From the NCBI GenBank assembly GCA_963922205.1, contig CAWUHX010000075.1:992001-1056000 (forward strand): a stretch of 64,000 nt of DNA. The letters run 5' to 3'. The notes under the pieces are model-generated. The model had not been told where the DNA came from. It made no database searches and saw only the letters and a program-made list of their open reading frames with translations. This DNA is from Romanomermis culicivorax (lineage: Eukaryota; Nematoda; Enoplea; Mermithida; Mermithidae). The translations under genes were made by a program, and so were the position numbers. Below, piece by piece: positions 48,901-62,429 of the stretch. How positions within the stretch are numbered: the stretch's first letter is position 1; every line of letters begins with the position of its first letter.

Positions 48901-51900
48901 GTATGATTTACAGTCGTATTCGAAACCGAAACATAATGTCAGTCCATTCACAATGGTCGAAAAAGCTGCACATTCAACGGAAGTGTCACTTTCAACTATG
49001 CAATACCTGCCTGGAATGAAAAAATGCGTGGACCAAGTGGACACTATAAATCAAATTTGAATCTTACGTCCAGTATTTGCACGGCATAAGTCAAACGTTC
49101 TGTACCGAATTCTTCTGCTTCGTTTGTAGGATATGATGCATTTCTGTGATTTTGTATTATATGTGAAGTATGGATCGTCTACTGCAAAAGAAAGCGAATT
49201 TCCGCATAATGTTGAAAGATTAAGTGCATAATCTCGAAGCAATGAATATCGCATTGACTGGATCTCCCATATTCAATGTGCTGCGCAGATGAGAATAATG
49301 CGATGTGAATGCCTTGTAAACTAGACCCTCTGCACAGAGGTTAAATGCTCTACAACCTGTGTGAATGGCTCAGAAATTATTGTTATAGTAGGAATCATGA
49401 CGGGGATGAATAGAGATCTGATAGCATGATGAGCAGTAAACCCACCACTACAAAGACATAATGAATATAACTGATAGACATATCCTTTTGTTCACGTAGT
49501 CTCAAGTATAGACGAGTGCGTTGAATCACTTGTAGTTGACCTATTTACTTCTTAGGCTTACGACCATCTTTCAAGTTTATGAGCTCAGAAATTTTTCAAT
49601 TTTGCAAATTAAATTATAGCATATTCAACTATTATTTTAAAAAACCTTATCGATTATAAGTCATATTAGTCATACGGGAGAACAATATAGCATCGATGTT
49701 CAAAAAGAATTGATTTGGAAAGAAATGCAGCTAAGGCGACTTGAAACTTTCAAGTAGCTCATGGAGAACTCGTTGTAGCTGGAAGTGCTATGCATCTTTG
49801 ATGTTGAAGATTCGGAAACATGAGTCGAAGTATCGAGAGCTAACCGAAAGATTGACGACCAGATTATGTGTCTGATCAACATATACAACAACCCTGGATC
49901 AAAAAGTTACTATGAGTACTTTTACTTGTAACATAAGCGACAACCTTGGCATCTCCTACACAACAACTTGGAACAACTTGAAATGCATGAGCAACGTATT
50001 CAAACCTTTTTGCGTGAATAATCAATGCTTCATAGTGTTACCATAAGCATATCACTGAGATCCAAAACAGAGCCCTTATCGGAGTGTAAGAGGGATGCAA
50101 AATTAGTTCTATACAGCAAGATTACATACGGGTGAGAATGGTCCAGCAAAAGTTCCAAGTCGGCGCCAGTCCTAATATCTCCTAATATCTGCTTAATGGA
50201 GATTTTCTTACCGTAGCAGTCATCCCACATCTATACGAAATTTACAATCGGGGTGACGCCACAATCTGCATGTACCCATTTTTCCTATAGCCGGAAAGGT
50301 GGCTTTACTGGACTATGTAGTCATATAAATTCCCATCTTATATGAGAGGCGCTCTTTGGGTGCTTTTGCAGCCTAGTGAGGCCACATTCCACAGGCTAGC
50401 TTCTGTCTGACAGGCAGGACCTGTTCGGCTACCTACCTTATAAATGAAACAGACCCACTTCCTCATTCACCACACCCCCTCACGATGCTAACTGGGCTGA
50501 GTGGACCCTGACAAGAGGCGTTCCAAGCTTATCTATATCATTTATCGGCCCCGGAAGGATGAAAGCCTCTATCTGTTTTTGCCAGCTAATAGAAAAATAT
50601 GGGTTACACCTGAGATCGAACCTGGTTCTCGCGACTAATATTTAAAAGCGATAACTAATAGACCAAGGCGACCACGGCATAATGTGACACGAGAGAATGA
50701 TTCTTCATTCTTATAGTTTGCCCCTGCGCATCCCGTCTGCCCACACTTTGTAATTGCATTGACTACGCCAAGTGAAACAGTTTATTTATTTTTAAACATT
50801 TTATTTATTATTTTTTCACCTAGCCATATAAATGGGATTGGGCGCCGACAGTGGGATCACAAGATATAACTGGGTAGGGCCCAGCCTCACCTAAAAATTT
50901 GAGTTATTTCAAGTTTCTAGTTTAACATAGAAGCCTGCGGAAAGCGGCTGGAGAGACCCCGTCCGCTTTTTATGCAAGCTTTTGTTAGTGTCAGATTCAG
51001 GAAGTTGAAGTTATACTGCAGCTGAAAGTTGTGTTTAGTCTGCCAGAGAACTGCTGCACTGTACTGACCTATATCAACAGGAAGCTTCTTTGAGTGACCT
51101 ATAGTAATGCGCAAGTAATAAGCCCTTTAATTATATTGTTGACATTTTTCGACCTAAGCAGAGACTAAACATAACAAGCTTAAAGTATCATATGCTTCGA
51201 GCACTACAAACGTCTATCCAGAGCAGCTGGAATGTTTGCTAAATGTTTTGGCTCAGAGGCAGTAAGCCTCTGTAAATCATAAAGTAATACTATTACTGCA
51301 TGACGACGCTCAACCGCACGTTGTTGCTGCAGTTCAAGATAACCAAGTCGTTCCACATATACAACAAACATCTTTGACCCTAAGCCAAACATGTTTTATA
51401 AAAGTGACATGCTTGTTTCCAATGAAAGAAAGCCAACGATAGCAATGTTTTTTTCGAACTTACAACATTCATTGAAATTTTTCTGAAAATTAGCGTTGCA
51501 GTGTGCTGTTGTAGTCCTTCGACTAATCAATATAAAAACAGCCAAAGAATCGTACACATGGCTCAATTTATACGGCTTCAAGTACCTCTGTTTCCTCTTC
51601 CATTGAGAAAACGCTAGTTCGAACTTATCCCTATACCCTGCTCTACTGTTGCCCGTTGAGAACAACTACAAATCTGTCGTTTTGAATTGTTCATTTTAGC
51701 ACAATATAGAGGAGTCGGTGTTTCATTTGTTTTCGCCGATTCCATTTTAACAGAGATTCCAACGAAAAGTGATACATGTTTATTGCATTCGATGTTTCAA
51801 AACTTCAAAACTATTCCACTTTGCAATCACTAGTCACTTCTTCGTGATTCCAAAAATTCATTTCATTTACTTGAAAACCGAATTTTTTAGGTGTTGAAAC

Positions 51901-54038
51901 AGAGGAGTAGAACTATAGTCTGTTCTTAATAAAATGCCACTAAAACAAAAAATGAAACTAATATTTGGTGACTTGTAAATTGCCTACATGAAGCTTTTCC
52001 AGTAAAATTTTTCACTGAAAACATTTCCAAGTTTCAGTTAAGTGTCGTCACAAAATTTTGGTTCGATATGATGCACGGTTTGGCAGAAAATGCTGAAAAT
52101 ATAAAATAGTATTTGCTTTCTGGATTCATTATTTGGAAGCATTTTGTAAAAAACAGACTATAAGTTAGTATACTTTTGAAAAAATAATACCCCACATTCT
52201 GAGTCATGGATAACGACTTGAACTCATTCCAGTGTCATGGGAAACAGACACTCCGTTCATCTGTGAAATTCTGAATCATTTTTGTAATGAGAATGAGATA
52301 TTAATCCTCATTTCTTCATTTGTTTCGGAAACGCCTGATATAATAAGCTGTTTCACTGAAACTCTAAACTTGAGAGCGTTATTATGGCCTCACTTACTAG
52401 GTCGACTCTTCCCTCTTTGGCAAACGTCGTTCGGATGACCGGAGCATTGTTGCCCTTTGGCTTCCAAATTTGCTTTTCGGGCTTTGAAAAATGATCAAGA
52501 AATATTCGAAATAATACTTGATACAGTGGATAATTTTGAACCTACCGTAAGCCGTCTTACATTCTTCCATTGTTTGAAACAGAGCGTTCTTTCCAAGGAA
52601 GCCGCGATCATTAGTAGATACACAAGACTTCTTTTGAGGATTATACTTGTACAATCCGTGCGGTATATCTGTGCGAAGCATTTTAGAATTTTACGTGTGA
52701 CATAGTGCATTCAAGGAAAACTTACATTGGAATCGTCTGCAGGATCTAAAACTCGTAAAGCATACTTTCCTATATGTTTCGGTGGTTTTTGTACAAAGAT
52801 TTTTAGCCGCATTGTAGCAGAATATATCAACTAAATAAAAGAGCAAAATACTACAGATTCCAAATACACGGCGTAAGATTGGAAAGATCTGAATTGAGAA
52901 AGTAGAACTCGCGCCAGACTAATTCTTTGAGTCTGTGCGACCAGAAAGATTTTCACTTGGACATATTCTTCCAACAATATAAGATGGAAGAAAAATCGGT
53001 GAAAATATTGGTTCCTCTGCCAGATATCTGGAAGAACTGTTAATCTTCCAGCAAAGGGTAGGCTCTATGTATCATTTCACTGAACTAGATCCAGCAGCAG
53101 TCCGTCGTTATGAAATTCTTGATTTAGAAAATGTTGAATAAGCTCTAATTTTCGTTTTTCACTATAAAGCATTTGCTGTACCTTTTTTACTGTAAGATTG
53201 TTTGATGCTAATGAGGCGCCTGCTCAAGAATCTATAGGTGATGCTGAGCAAGTTTTTTAGCAGATAACTTGTTTTCAATGTCACCCATCCTAAAGCGATC
53301 TGAAGAAAAAGATACTACAGTAACGAGTGAATTGAATTTGCGCACCAAACAACATTATGATGTAGATACACCGATATTTTGACTATACTGGTAAGACCAT
53401 AGGATGCTTGTTCTATTCAAAATGCAGTTATGACGGAGTATACGAAAAATCTAGAATCGGAGCTATAATCATAATCGAGTTTACGATCATGATACCCCGT
53501 AGAGAACGGACCCTAAACCTGCCGATTAAAAACCTCCTCAGCTAGAACCGACTCTAGGTACAAGTGAGCCGGGTCCGTCTTGGAGCCGGCTCAAAATATC
53601 AGGTACCAGATTCTAGTGTAAACAAGATTATCCGTAGCTCATTTTAAAACTAGCTGTAGACTAAGGACAAGCGCATAAACGAGCTGGATGAGACCTGAGT
53701 CTTGCAGTCTGAGCTGAGAATTTATTTCAAATATCTTGAGAATCATGAGCTCGCAGAGCTCTCAATATAGATTCCTAATATTCTCTGCAGACAACTTCCC
53801 CAATTTTCTCGTCTGGGTGATTTCGAACAGCACCGCTTGACTCTCGTTCCAGCTTCCTCATGCACTTACTTTCTTGAGCATATACTAATGAAAGACTAAT
53901 CAGAATTAAGGAGCCCTGAAATGAAATACAATATACGATAACGACAAGGCAGGAGTTTCGCTTTCTGCATACCAACAGGAATGTCGTCCACGTGCACAAC
54001 ATTTTCACATTTGATGACAGACGGCGAAGATTTCACAC
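45995..54038 (-). CDS. Cysteine-rich multi-module protein with degenerate Kunitz/BPTI-like units (gene B), paralogue of gene A
   Basis: Exons, 5' to 3' on the minus strand: 54038-53973, 52830-52726, 52668-52546, 52481-52398, 49181-49068, 49010-48897, 48620-48492, 48438-48316, 48075-47932, 47717-47613, 46173-45995. These match gene A exon for exon, with equal lengths except for one (144 against 147 bp) and the last; all junctions are phase 1. The modules read LYKYNPQKKSC, YFTYNTKSQKC, RVWFFSPIKNRC, VGYRYRLGDC, each followed 18-22 residues later by a Cys in a F-x-T/S-x-x-E/D-C context. The join between the last two exons recreates a conserved Cys. The final exon runs to TGA at 45997-45995, but a GTAAGC donor after EYLD is shared with gene A, so an extra exon is possible. 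All exons are open. Intron 49182-52397 is enlarged by repeats. Likely secreted; binding target unknown. Confidence 0.65.
50270..50690 (-). repeat. SINE-like repeat with a tRNA-derived head
   Basis: On the minus strand, 50690-50615 reads tRNA-like: TTGGTCTATTAGTTATCGC resembles a D-arm/A-box and AACCAGGTTCGATCTC a T-arm/B-box, with A-to-B spacing about right for an RNA polymerase III promoter. The body down to 50270 is homologous, in opposite orientation, to 55310-55566. Shared blocks include TATATGAGAGGCGCTCTTTG and the segment around CATTCCACAGGC. It lies in an intron of gene B. Confidence 0.6.
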
Positions 54039-55309
54039 CTAAAATCACACCGGCTGAGCAGTACTTTAAAAAACAATGAAAACAATCATCGATACTCAAA
54101 GTGCGGCCCACCCTGTGAAATATGCGATCCGAAAAACCAGATTTTTCACACTGGCGACGTCTCCACGCCGAGCGGAAAAGAATCCACCGCGTGATAGACG
54201 ATCGTCAATATCGACGAAATGTAGTCTTATCAGCGAGCGGCTACTATCAGCCACGAGCTTATCAAGATGTCCGAAAATGAGATTTTCCAGTGCATTTTTG
54301 GTGCTCAGAATAAAAAAAATATATCGAAAAAAATCACATGGCAGCACGAAAACACTGGTTTATATGTCGAAAATCGGGCAACGAAATTTGCACGTGCCCA
54401 ACAGCTCCACGTGAGTCTATTTTTGACTCGAAGATACGTTGTGTAATAAATATTTTTAGGATTCGTCCGATGATTGATGACCGCCATGCTGCGAGTGCCG
54501 AACAATGCAGTCCCGAACAACACGAAGCGTGCGAATGTCTACATGCTCAACTAGGAGATCAAGTTCTTGATCCATCGACGACCACTCGAACAGACTTCCA
54601 TGCACTGCAACCAGGCATAATCGGATAGGTTTCACGTGACCAAAGTGTTCTTTTGGCCAGCGTTTTCAGATAATCAGCGTGGTCAGATGGCCAGCCAATG
54701 CATTCATGATAACCGGCATACGGTAGCATAAAGGGAACCCAGACACAATGAAAACAAAAAACGATTAACTCTACAGAACCCATGGATATACAACAAAGAA
54801 GTAGACAAAATTGAAAAACATTCCGACAACGTCCCAAACAAAAAAATACAACCATAAATTGAAAAAAATCAGCATGTGATCTACATAAAGATATGACGAA
54901 TGAAAATTTTCGACTTGAACCGCAGATCAGATAGAATTACAACAACAAAAAACAATATTTACGTTTCTGACCGGAAATTTTACTCGGATTCCTGGGCTCT
55001 CCAATGTTTAGTTATTGTTTGAACTATCTTATTTGATGAAGATGACTTAATAGATTTTTTCAACATTGTCTTATGTGCTGGTAATATTCAAATGATTGCA
55101 AACATTCGTCAGCTTTCGTGAAACATCCATGTCTCGTTTTACATAAGCATGAGCCCTGAAAGCAATCCGATCACGCAAATTTGGATCATTAAACTCCCAG
55201 GGACTCTGGGCTAGTAAGTCTCTAAAACCTTTCAAGGGCGATTCTGATTTAATCAGTATATTGGACTCCTTTCAGGACTTATTGGTCCATTGGTTATTGC
55301 CCCCAACTA
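54039..55309. other. 5' flank or first intron of gene B; first exon not proven
   Basis: 54039-54180 is homologous to the flank of gene A. A minus-strand frame at 54559-54855 starts with ATG and a hydrophobic stretch (FQFCLLLCCISMGSVE), so it could be a signal-peptide exon. I could not place a donor that joins it in phase to the exon at 54038, and no counterpart was seen by gene A. Another frame (54096-54347) shares only its end with the gene A flank. Confidence 0.35.
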
Positions 55310-55566
55310 CAGCTTGGAACGCTTCTTGCCAGGGTCTACTCAGGGCAGTTATCGTCTTGGCGATAAGGCGTGGCAAAGGCGTGGTAGCCGAACGTAGCCG
55401 ATAAGGCGTGGTAGCGGAACACGTCCTGCTTATCAGGCAGCCTGTGGAATGCGGCCTTCACTAGGCGCCAAAAAGTACCCAAAGAGCGCCTCTCATATAA
55501 GATGGGCACTTATACGACCCTATAGTCCTGTAAAGCCTGCCTTTCCAGCTATAGGAAAATTGGTAC
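55310..55566 (+). repeat. Second copy of the SINE-like repeat, opposite orientation
   Basis: Reverse-complement homologue of the 50270-50540 body, from agcttggaacgcttcttgcc to cctatagc-like sequence at the end. It contains an internal triplication of cgataaggcgtggtag-like units (55355-55425). The tRNA-like head is not present, so the copy is truncated at its 5' end. Confidence 0.6.
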
Positions 55567-55920
55567 AGTCCTGCTCGCAAAAATAAAAAAAACTATAGTG
55601 GACTTTTTAGGACAGTCTACTCATATGGATGGTCGACTTAGTGGAACAGTCAACCTACTGGAAATTTATATGTCTGAGACATTGGTCGACCTACTGGGAT
55701 GATACCTTTTTTTCAGGTGAATAAAATAAATTTATCAAGATGTATTGTTCTTTCAACATAAATATTTAGCACAACATTACACTTAATTGCTGTGCTTATT
55801 GTAGCCATTATACACGTGTTGACTATAGCCATCTGACTATGCTACTGAACAAAGTGCCCATGTGAATATGCTGACGGCCGAATGACACCCAATCGGCCAA
55901 ATCCTTTGGAGGTAAACTAC

Positions 55921-55962
55921 ATTTTGGAGAACTTTAGAGAACTTTGGAGAACTTTGGAGAAC
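55921..55962. repeat. 10-bp tandem repeat (ACTTTGGAGA)n
   Basis: Four consecutive 10-bp units, one with a single change (ACTTTAGAGA). Lies about 80 bp left of where homology to copy 1 begins in the second retrotransposon. Confidence 0.8.
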
Positions 55963-56043
55963 CGCTTTTATAGGTCAAAGTGAAAATACATAACAAAAAA
56001 ATCACGTTTTTGAGTAGATCTCAAGGACATCTGTCGACTGATG

Positions 56044-59000
56044 TGTGACTTGTACAGCTACAAAGGTAAAGGATGAAGAAAGTATCGAAACCGAAATTAA
56101 TGGTGCGGAAACAACCTGGAAGACGACCAAAGGCAACACTATTGCAAACCGAAGTAACTAAAGAAGATCACGCCGAACGAATGGCAAATATAAAAGCAAC
56201 CATTGAGCAAGTAGCAAAGAAATTTGCGAATTTACCCAAGGATAGTGATAAAGATCAAACTATTGATGCGGAAACATATGATTATGCAGATCACCGGATA
56301 CAGATGTCCTCTGATTCAGTATCATCTTTTGAGAAAATTAGTTTACCCCCCAAAATGAATGCGGTATCATTTTATAACTCAAGATATACGCCTACAATAC
56401 CGAAAAGTGACACGAAGGTCAACATTGAAGCGAAACCGAAGAACGAAATGGAAAGGATAACGAGTGGAAATATACAGGATGTGGCCACTTTAGCCATCCT
56501 GGAATCCATGCAAAGAGCCATTGACAAATCGACTAATGCCGTTAATGTAGAAAGAACGAAGGTGGCATTACGAGAACAAGAAATACTGGATCAACTCATG
56601 CGAGAAAGAGCGGAACGCAAGTTATGGGAAGAAAAATTTCGGGAACAAGAACAACAAAACTCAAGAAAGATAATGGAAGAAGTTGAGAAACAAATGCGGG
56701 AATTGATGAAGAAAATGGATAAAAGACCTGACGAAAGAATATCGAATCCTGGAGATATGGAAATACTTCCGTCTGAACCGATCAAAGACCATTTAGACAG
56801 GAGTTTGGAAAGAAAATTGAATTGGTTTGAAAACCACTTGGCTCAGGCTCAGGCTCAAGGTGCCCAACATCGAATGATGGAAGAAGAGATACCAACTACG
56901 TCATGGAATCAAGGAAGAGAACAACCAATATCTGGAGGCAGTCCTCGAAATCAGCAAGAGTATGGAAGATATTGTGAAGATCCCGAAAAAAGAATGAAGA
57001 TAATTCTAAGCCGAATGAAAAATGAAGAAATATCCGATAAATTGGAGGCTGCAGAAATACTCAATTTTTTCACCTGTTTGGAAGGCACATTCAAACCTGA
57101 AGATACAGAAGACCTAAGAATTGAAGTACTCTGGCGGTGTTGCGATTTTGAAACGTCGACGTATGTAGACAAGGACGGCAGCTATGAAGAAGGAAAAGCA
57201 AGCGTAATCAGAATGATCGCCCCCAAAATGGACACTCCTGCACTTAGAAGGGAACTACATGATATGAAAAAACGAAAAGGGGAAACCACAAAAGATTTTT
57301 TGCGACGAATAAAGACTTATGTGCATTTATTGAACTACGAAAAAACAGAAAACGAAAGAAATCGAATTGTTATCGAAACATATTTTCACAAGGCTCCAGT
57401 ATACGTCCAAACTGGAATGGAAGGTCGACTTCACGAATTCAAAAATATCGCCTCTTTGGCAGAATTTGTAAATAAATTGAAAGCCGATACGACGGCCTGG
57501 AAGGAATTTAGCGAAGAACAAGAAGACGGCGAAGATGATCCGTTGAATCGAGTCTATGAAAATAGAAGATTTAATAATTTGCAAATTCGTCAGCAAGATA
57601 GCAGTATAAGTCAACAACAATAAATTGCAAGGCCTCAGCAAATTTTTCCACCACCACCAGCATTTCAAAACCTCGTATCTCATCAAGATATTATGAAGAT
57701 GGTCAATGATGCAATTAGGAATCAGGGCCCTTCAGCTCTTAATCGTTGGGGAGTCAATAGTAATCCTAATAATGTTCAATACAATAATTTACCTGACCGA
57801 GTTTTGGGAAATCCATATGGTGGACCATATTGTTCATATCATAAGTCGAATAGCCACTCGTCCAAAAATTGTTTTGTTCTTCACCCTGAATTGATTCAAC
57901 CAATGGATCAGGGAAGGTCGTGGAATCGTGGTAACAATTTCTATAATCGAAACTTCGACCAACGTGGTGGCTTCGTAAATCGCGGACAAGCTGGTTTCGC
58001 AAATTTCGGTCAACGGATGCCATATCAAAATAATGTGGAACAGAATTCAAATGTGGCATATTATTATCGTCAAAATAATGTCCCGCAGCCGCCGCCAAAT
58101 ATCACACCGTCAACATCTTCGCAACTGATCAGCAACCCTCCGAATAACTCCATAAACGACATAAATTCACAAGAGGCTAAAAAACAAGATAAACTGGAGA
58201 TTATAGCCTTAGATGGAGTTCTTATAGAAAATTATGAGCTAAGTCTGGCGAATGTTATCAATTCTACCTCAGAAGCAAAACCTAGACTCGCCAATGATAA
58301 CGAACATCTATTTTTGGAAAATTTTCGCAAATGCCAACCATTATTAATACCCGTCAAAATACGTGGAGAAGAATTCAAAGCTCTAATCGATACGGGAGCG
58401 CAATCTAGCTTTATGAGGACAAATACAGCGTCGAGATTACTGAATATATCGAAGACAAAATTTCCTATTTTAAATTCAGTAGTAACAGCGGTTGGAAAAC
58501 GCGTAACAACATATGGTCCTACATTTATATACCTCGGAACTGGTTTTGGAAATTTTCTAGCTAGATTCGCATTGCTAGATAACCTGAACGAAGGTATTAT
58601 ATTGGGTCTAGATTTTCTAACCCATCCTAGTATACAGGCGTCTATTGATTTTCGAAAAGGCCACATACGCCTAGCGAATGTAGAAAGACAGATAATTAGT
58701 GAAACGTTATTCGACGATGCACAGATACCGTCGCGGTTGCCAATTCCTACAAATCCAATGGTTTTGGATTATGTACCTATAAAGGAGGAAAGTAAGGAAG
58801 AAGATTTGCCTGAATTAGAAAGTGACGATGATCAAGAACAAGTAATGCGAATTACCGAAATGAATGAAGAAACGTTTATTTGGACAAAAAACGGGACATA
58901 TATTCCCCCAAATACCACTTCTTTTGTGCAAGCTGTGGTTTGGCCACAGAAAGATTGGACAAAGGGTCCCATAGTGGTAGAAGAAATGGGGAAGAATACT

Positions 59001-62000
59001 TTGTTCGAGGTCGATGCCTCAATTGTGGATGCCAGAGATAATAATTTCCAAATTCTACTTATAAACGAAACCAACAAGGGGATAAAATTGCGTAGCAACG
59101 AGCTAGTAGCAAAATCCAAAACGAAATTCGTGGGGCCAGAATTTGATGAAAAGATACATCAACTTCAGTCAGAACCTTAAATCCAACAGCAGAGCGATCC
59201 AGAATTTATCAAAATCATAACGCAGTTAGTGAAAGAATCAAGTATCGATCGACAAGGGCAACAACAGCTTATGAACGTCCTACTTAAACATAGGCACGCA
59301 TTTAGTATGAAAAACGACCCTCTGATGATGACTCATGAGGCACAACATAGAATCGACACAGGAGACGCATTGCCGGTCCAAAAGCACTACTGGAGAGCCC
59401 CTATAATGCAAAGAGATATTATCCGTGAGCATGTGAAGGATATGATGGAAAAAGGGGTCATTGAGCACTCTAGAAGCCCTTGGGCTGCACCATTGTTTTT
59501 AGTGGGCAAGAAAGATGGCACTTGGAGACCAGTAGTTGATTACAGAGGGATTAACCAAGTAACGAAAGATGATAAATTTCCGATACCACGAATTGACGAT
59601 TACTCAGATGCGTTAGGAGGTGCACACTATTTTTCGACTTTGGATTTAAAGTCCGGGTACTGGCAGGTACCAATGCATTCAGAATCAAAGGAAAAGACAG
59701 CATTTATATGCCAAGACGGTCTTTTCCAATTTAAAGTAATGCCATTTGGGCTTAAAAATGCTCCCGCAGAATTTCAGTGTCTCATGGAGCGAATTCTTTA
59801 TCCCTATGTGGGGAAAATATGTTTAGTATATATCGACGATGTGATAATTTTCTCTAAAACGGTTGGGGAGCATTTAGAAAATATAGAGACTATTTTTCGA
59901 TGTCTGACAAATGCAAATCTCACATTGAAACCTGACAAATGCTCCTTTATGCCAGCTAGCGTAAAATTTTTAGGCCACATATTGGATAAAAATGGAATGT
60001 CAGTTGATCCCCAGAAAATAGAAGCGGTCAAAAATTTTGAAGTACCGATATCCATCAAGCAGCTACAAAAATTTTTGGGATTGGTACAATGGTCCAAACA
60101 GTTCATACATAACTTAGCTTTCATCGCCCAGCCTTTATTTAAAGCCCTTGTAAAGAAGAATAGGAAGGAGAAGTTCGAACTTTCGGAAGAACAGTTAACA
60201 GCATTTAAGGATGTAAAAAACGCCCTAATGACGGCACCCTTCCTTCGCTACCCAATATTTGATGGATCGGCGAAATTTGTGATTCAAACTGACGCCTCAG
60301 GGACAGCGATAGGTGCGATTTTGTACCAGGAAACACAAAATGATCGCTGGACAATAGCCTATTCAAGTAGAGTTCTAAACAACGCCGAAACAAGATATTC
60401 CACAACGGAGAGAGAGTGTCTAGCCGTGGTCTACGGGTTCAAGCAATACCGACACTACGTTATGGGGTTTAGGGTCACAATTAGAACAGATCATAAACCA
60501 CTTACGTGGCTCTCAGCGGAAAAACAACAAAATCAAAGGTTGTTGAAATGGGCTTTATATCTTGGACAGTTCAATTATACATTCGAATATGTAGCCGGAC
60601 GCGAAAATGCCTTTGCAGATTTCTTATCAAGATCCGAAGAGAAAGAGAAGATCCAAAACAAGAAGCGAGAAAGTAATGAAGAAATTGAGGACAAAAATGT
60701 GAAGATAGAATCAGAATGCATGGCAGTAATGAGAGCCATGACGAGACAAATGCTTGAGCCCGAGACACAAGAAACATTTATCGACCCTCCACCACCAACC
60801 CAAAAAGAAATAGACCAAACGCCAGAGGAAGCAAAAAAGGAGTCCGACTTATTCTCTCTGGAATTGATCAAGAAACAACAGCGACTAGATTCGAAGTTGG
60901 TGGATATTTTCCGGAATATCGGCGAAAACAGCTCCAAAAAATACTTCAACAGTTTTCACTTGGAAAACGAAGTATTATACCGAGAAAATATCCATGGAAG
61001 AAATCAGTTAGTAATTCCCTCCAAGCTTAGGCACCTTGTTTTGCATCAATACCATGGCGATACATTAATGGGCCATCAAGGGATAGATAGAACTATTGCC
61101 GCAATTGGGAATAAATTTTTGTGGTCAAATATGGAAGACGACATTATTAAATGGATAAAATCCTGCGTCGTATGCCAATTATGCCGCCCAATAACAAACC
61201 CAATTCAACCACTCAACCCCATACCTGTTTCCTACCCTTGGGATATAGTAGCCACCGATGTGGTTAGTATTTCGCCCTTACGAAAAAAGAGGCCATATGT
61301 TATCGTATTTATGGATTATTTCACAAAATGGGTGGAGGCCAAATGTATTCCAGACCAAAAAGCCGATACTATAGTAAAGGCATTCATGGAAAAAGTAATT
61401 TATACCCAAGGGACGCCTAAACACTTGCTGAGCGACCAGGGCTCAGCGTATATGTCCGAACTAATGCGCGACATGTGTGATCTCCTGAAAATAAAGAAAA
61501 TAAATACGACACCATACCACCCGCAATGTAATGGTATGGTGGAAAGATTCAATAGGACGCTAATTGAGCAAATTAGGAGAGTGGCAATTACCGACCCAGA
61601 CGATTGGCCCCATTACCTGGAGCAGATTTTATTTGCGTATCGGATTACGCCCCACAAAACTACGAACAGCTCCCCCCATAGTCTATTGTATGGACACGAG
61701 GCAAGGTTTCAGATAGATAATGATATCGCAAGGCCAATAATTGTCCAAAACAATTACGAGACGTATAAACACATGTTAACGGAACACCTCCTTAACACGT
61801 ACAAAATTATAAACGAAAATCAAGAAAAGCAGCGGCTGAAAGAAAATTACAGTATGATAGGAAGGCTCGCGAAAAGACGTTCCAAACGGGTGAACTTGTC
61901 CTCTATCAGAAAGGAATTATAAAAGGGAAAGCCGACACTACAAATGACGGTCCCTATGAAGTAATTGAAACACAGAATTTAGATAAAAATGTCATAAAAA

Positions 62001-62329
62001 TACGCCGCGCTGGGAAACCAGATTCGCGCGTACAAATAGTTTCTATAAATCGGGTAATGCCTTTTGTTACCCGGACACCCGATTTTTACTGTAGTTTATA
62101 ATTCGTTTTATCGTTTTATTTGTGCCTTCTGTTTAAATTTTGTTTTATGTGTCCTTTTTTAATGTTCCCTGTATTATACCTTTCCCATTTTTTCCCTTTT
62201 TCTCCCTTCGAATTTTTTATCGTTCTAACTTATTTTTGGCAATTTTATGGCAGTTTTAGGCAGTTATCAAAAAGCTACGACGCTGGAAAATTTTTTAATG
62301 GGCAAAATTATATTTTTTCACGCACTCGG
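56044..62329 (+). mobile_element. Second Ty3/gypsy element (copy 2), no recognisable 5' LTR, right end lost in an assembly gap
   Basis: Homology to copy 1 begins at the primer-binding site (tgacttgtacagctacaaag) and runs without break to cacgcactcgg at 62329, where 100 N follow; the matching point in copy 1 is near 21108. Nothing like the 833-bp LTR is seen between 55566 and 56043. Protein similarity to copy 1 is high but with many synonymous and some amino-acid changes, so it is a separate older insertion, not a recent duplicate. Confidence 0.85.
56073..62101 (+). pseudogene. Single-frame gag-pol of copy 2 with two stops and one frameshift
   Basis: Starts at the same ATG context as copy 1. 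In-frame TAA codons lie at 57621-57623 and 59178-59180, both at positions that are CAG or CAA glutamine in copy 1. A one-base loss near 61829 shifts the frame in the integrase tail, after which the GPY/F segment (NDGPYEVIE) continues in the new frame to TAA at 62099-62101. Protease (IDTGAQSSF), reverse transcriptase (YIDDVIIF), RNase H ([11 protein letters not shown]) and integrase ([17 protein letters not shown]) signatures are all intact between the lesions. The noncanonical C-x2-H-x4-H-x4-C knuckle is kept ([10 protein letters not shown]). Confidence 0.92.
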
Positions 62330-62429
62330 NNNNNNNNNNNNNNNNNNNNNNNNNNNNNNNNNNNNNNNNNNNNNNNNNNNNNNNNNNNNNNNNNNNNNNN
62401 NNNNNNNNNNNNNNNNNNNNNNNNNNNNN
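62330..62429. other. Assembly gap (100 N)
   Basis: Exactly 100 N, the usual placeholder for a gap of unknown size. The sequences left (copy 2) and right (virion-like genes) therefore need not be neighbours at close range. Confidence 0.99.

Noticed and set aside
54096..54347. Minus-strand frame as the first exon of gene B
   Set aside because: Only its end is shared with the gene A flank and it stops before the exon at 54038 without a fitting donor; similarity is explained by duplicated non-coding flank.
62120..62329. Protein spanning the N run
   Set aside because: The reading frame bridges 100 undetermined bases; left of the gap is 3' untranslated retrotransposon sequence unrelated to the virion-like segment on the right.
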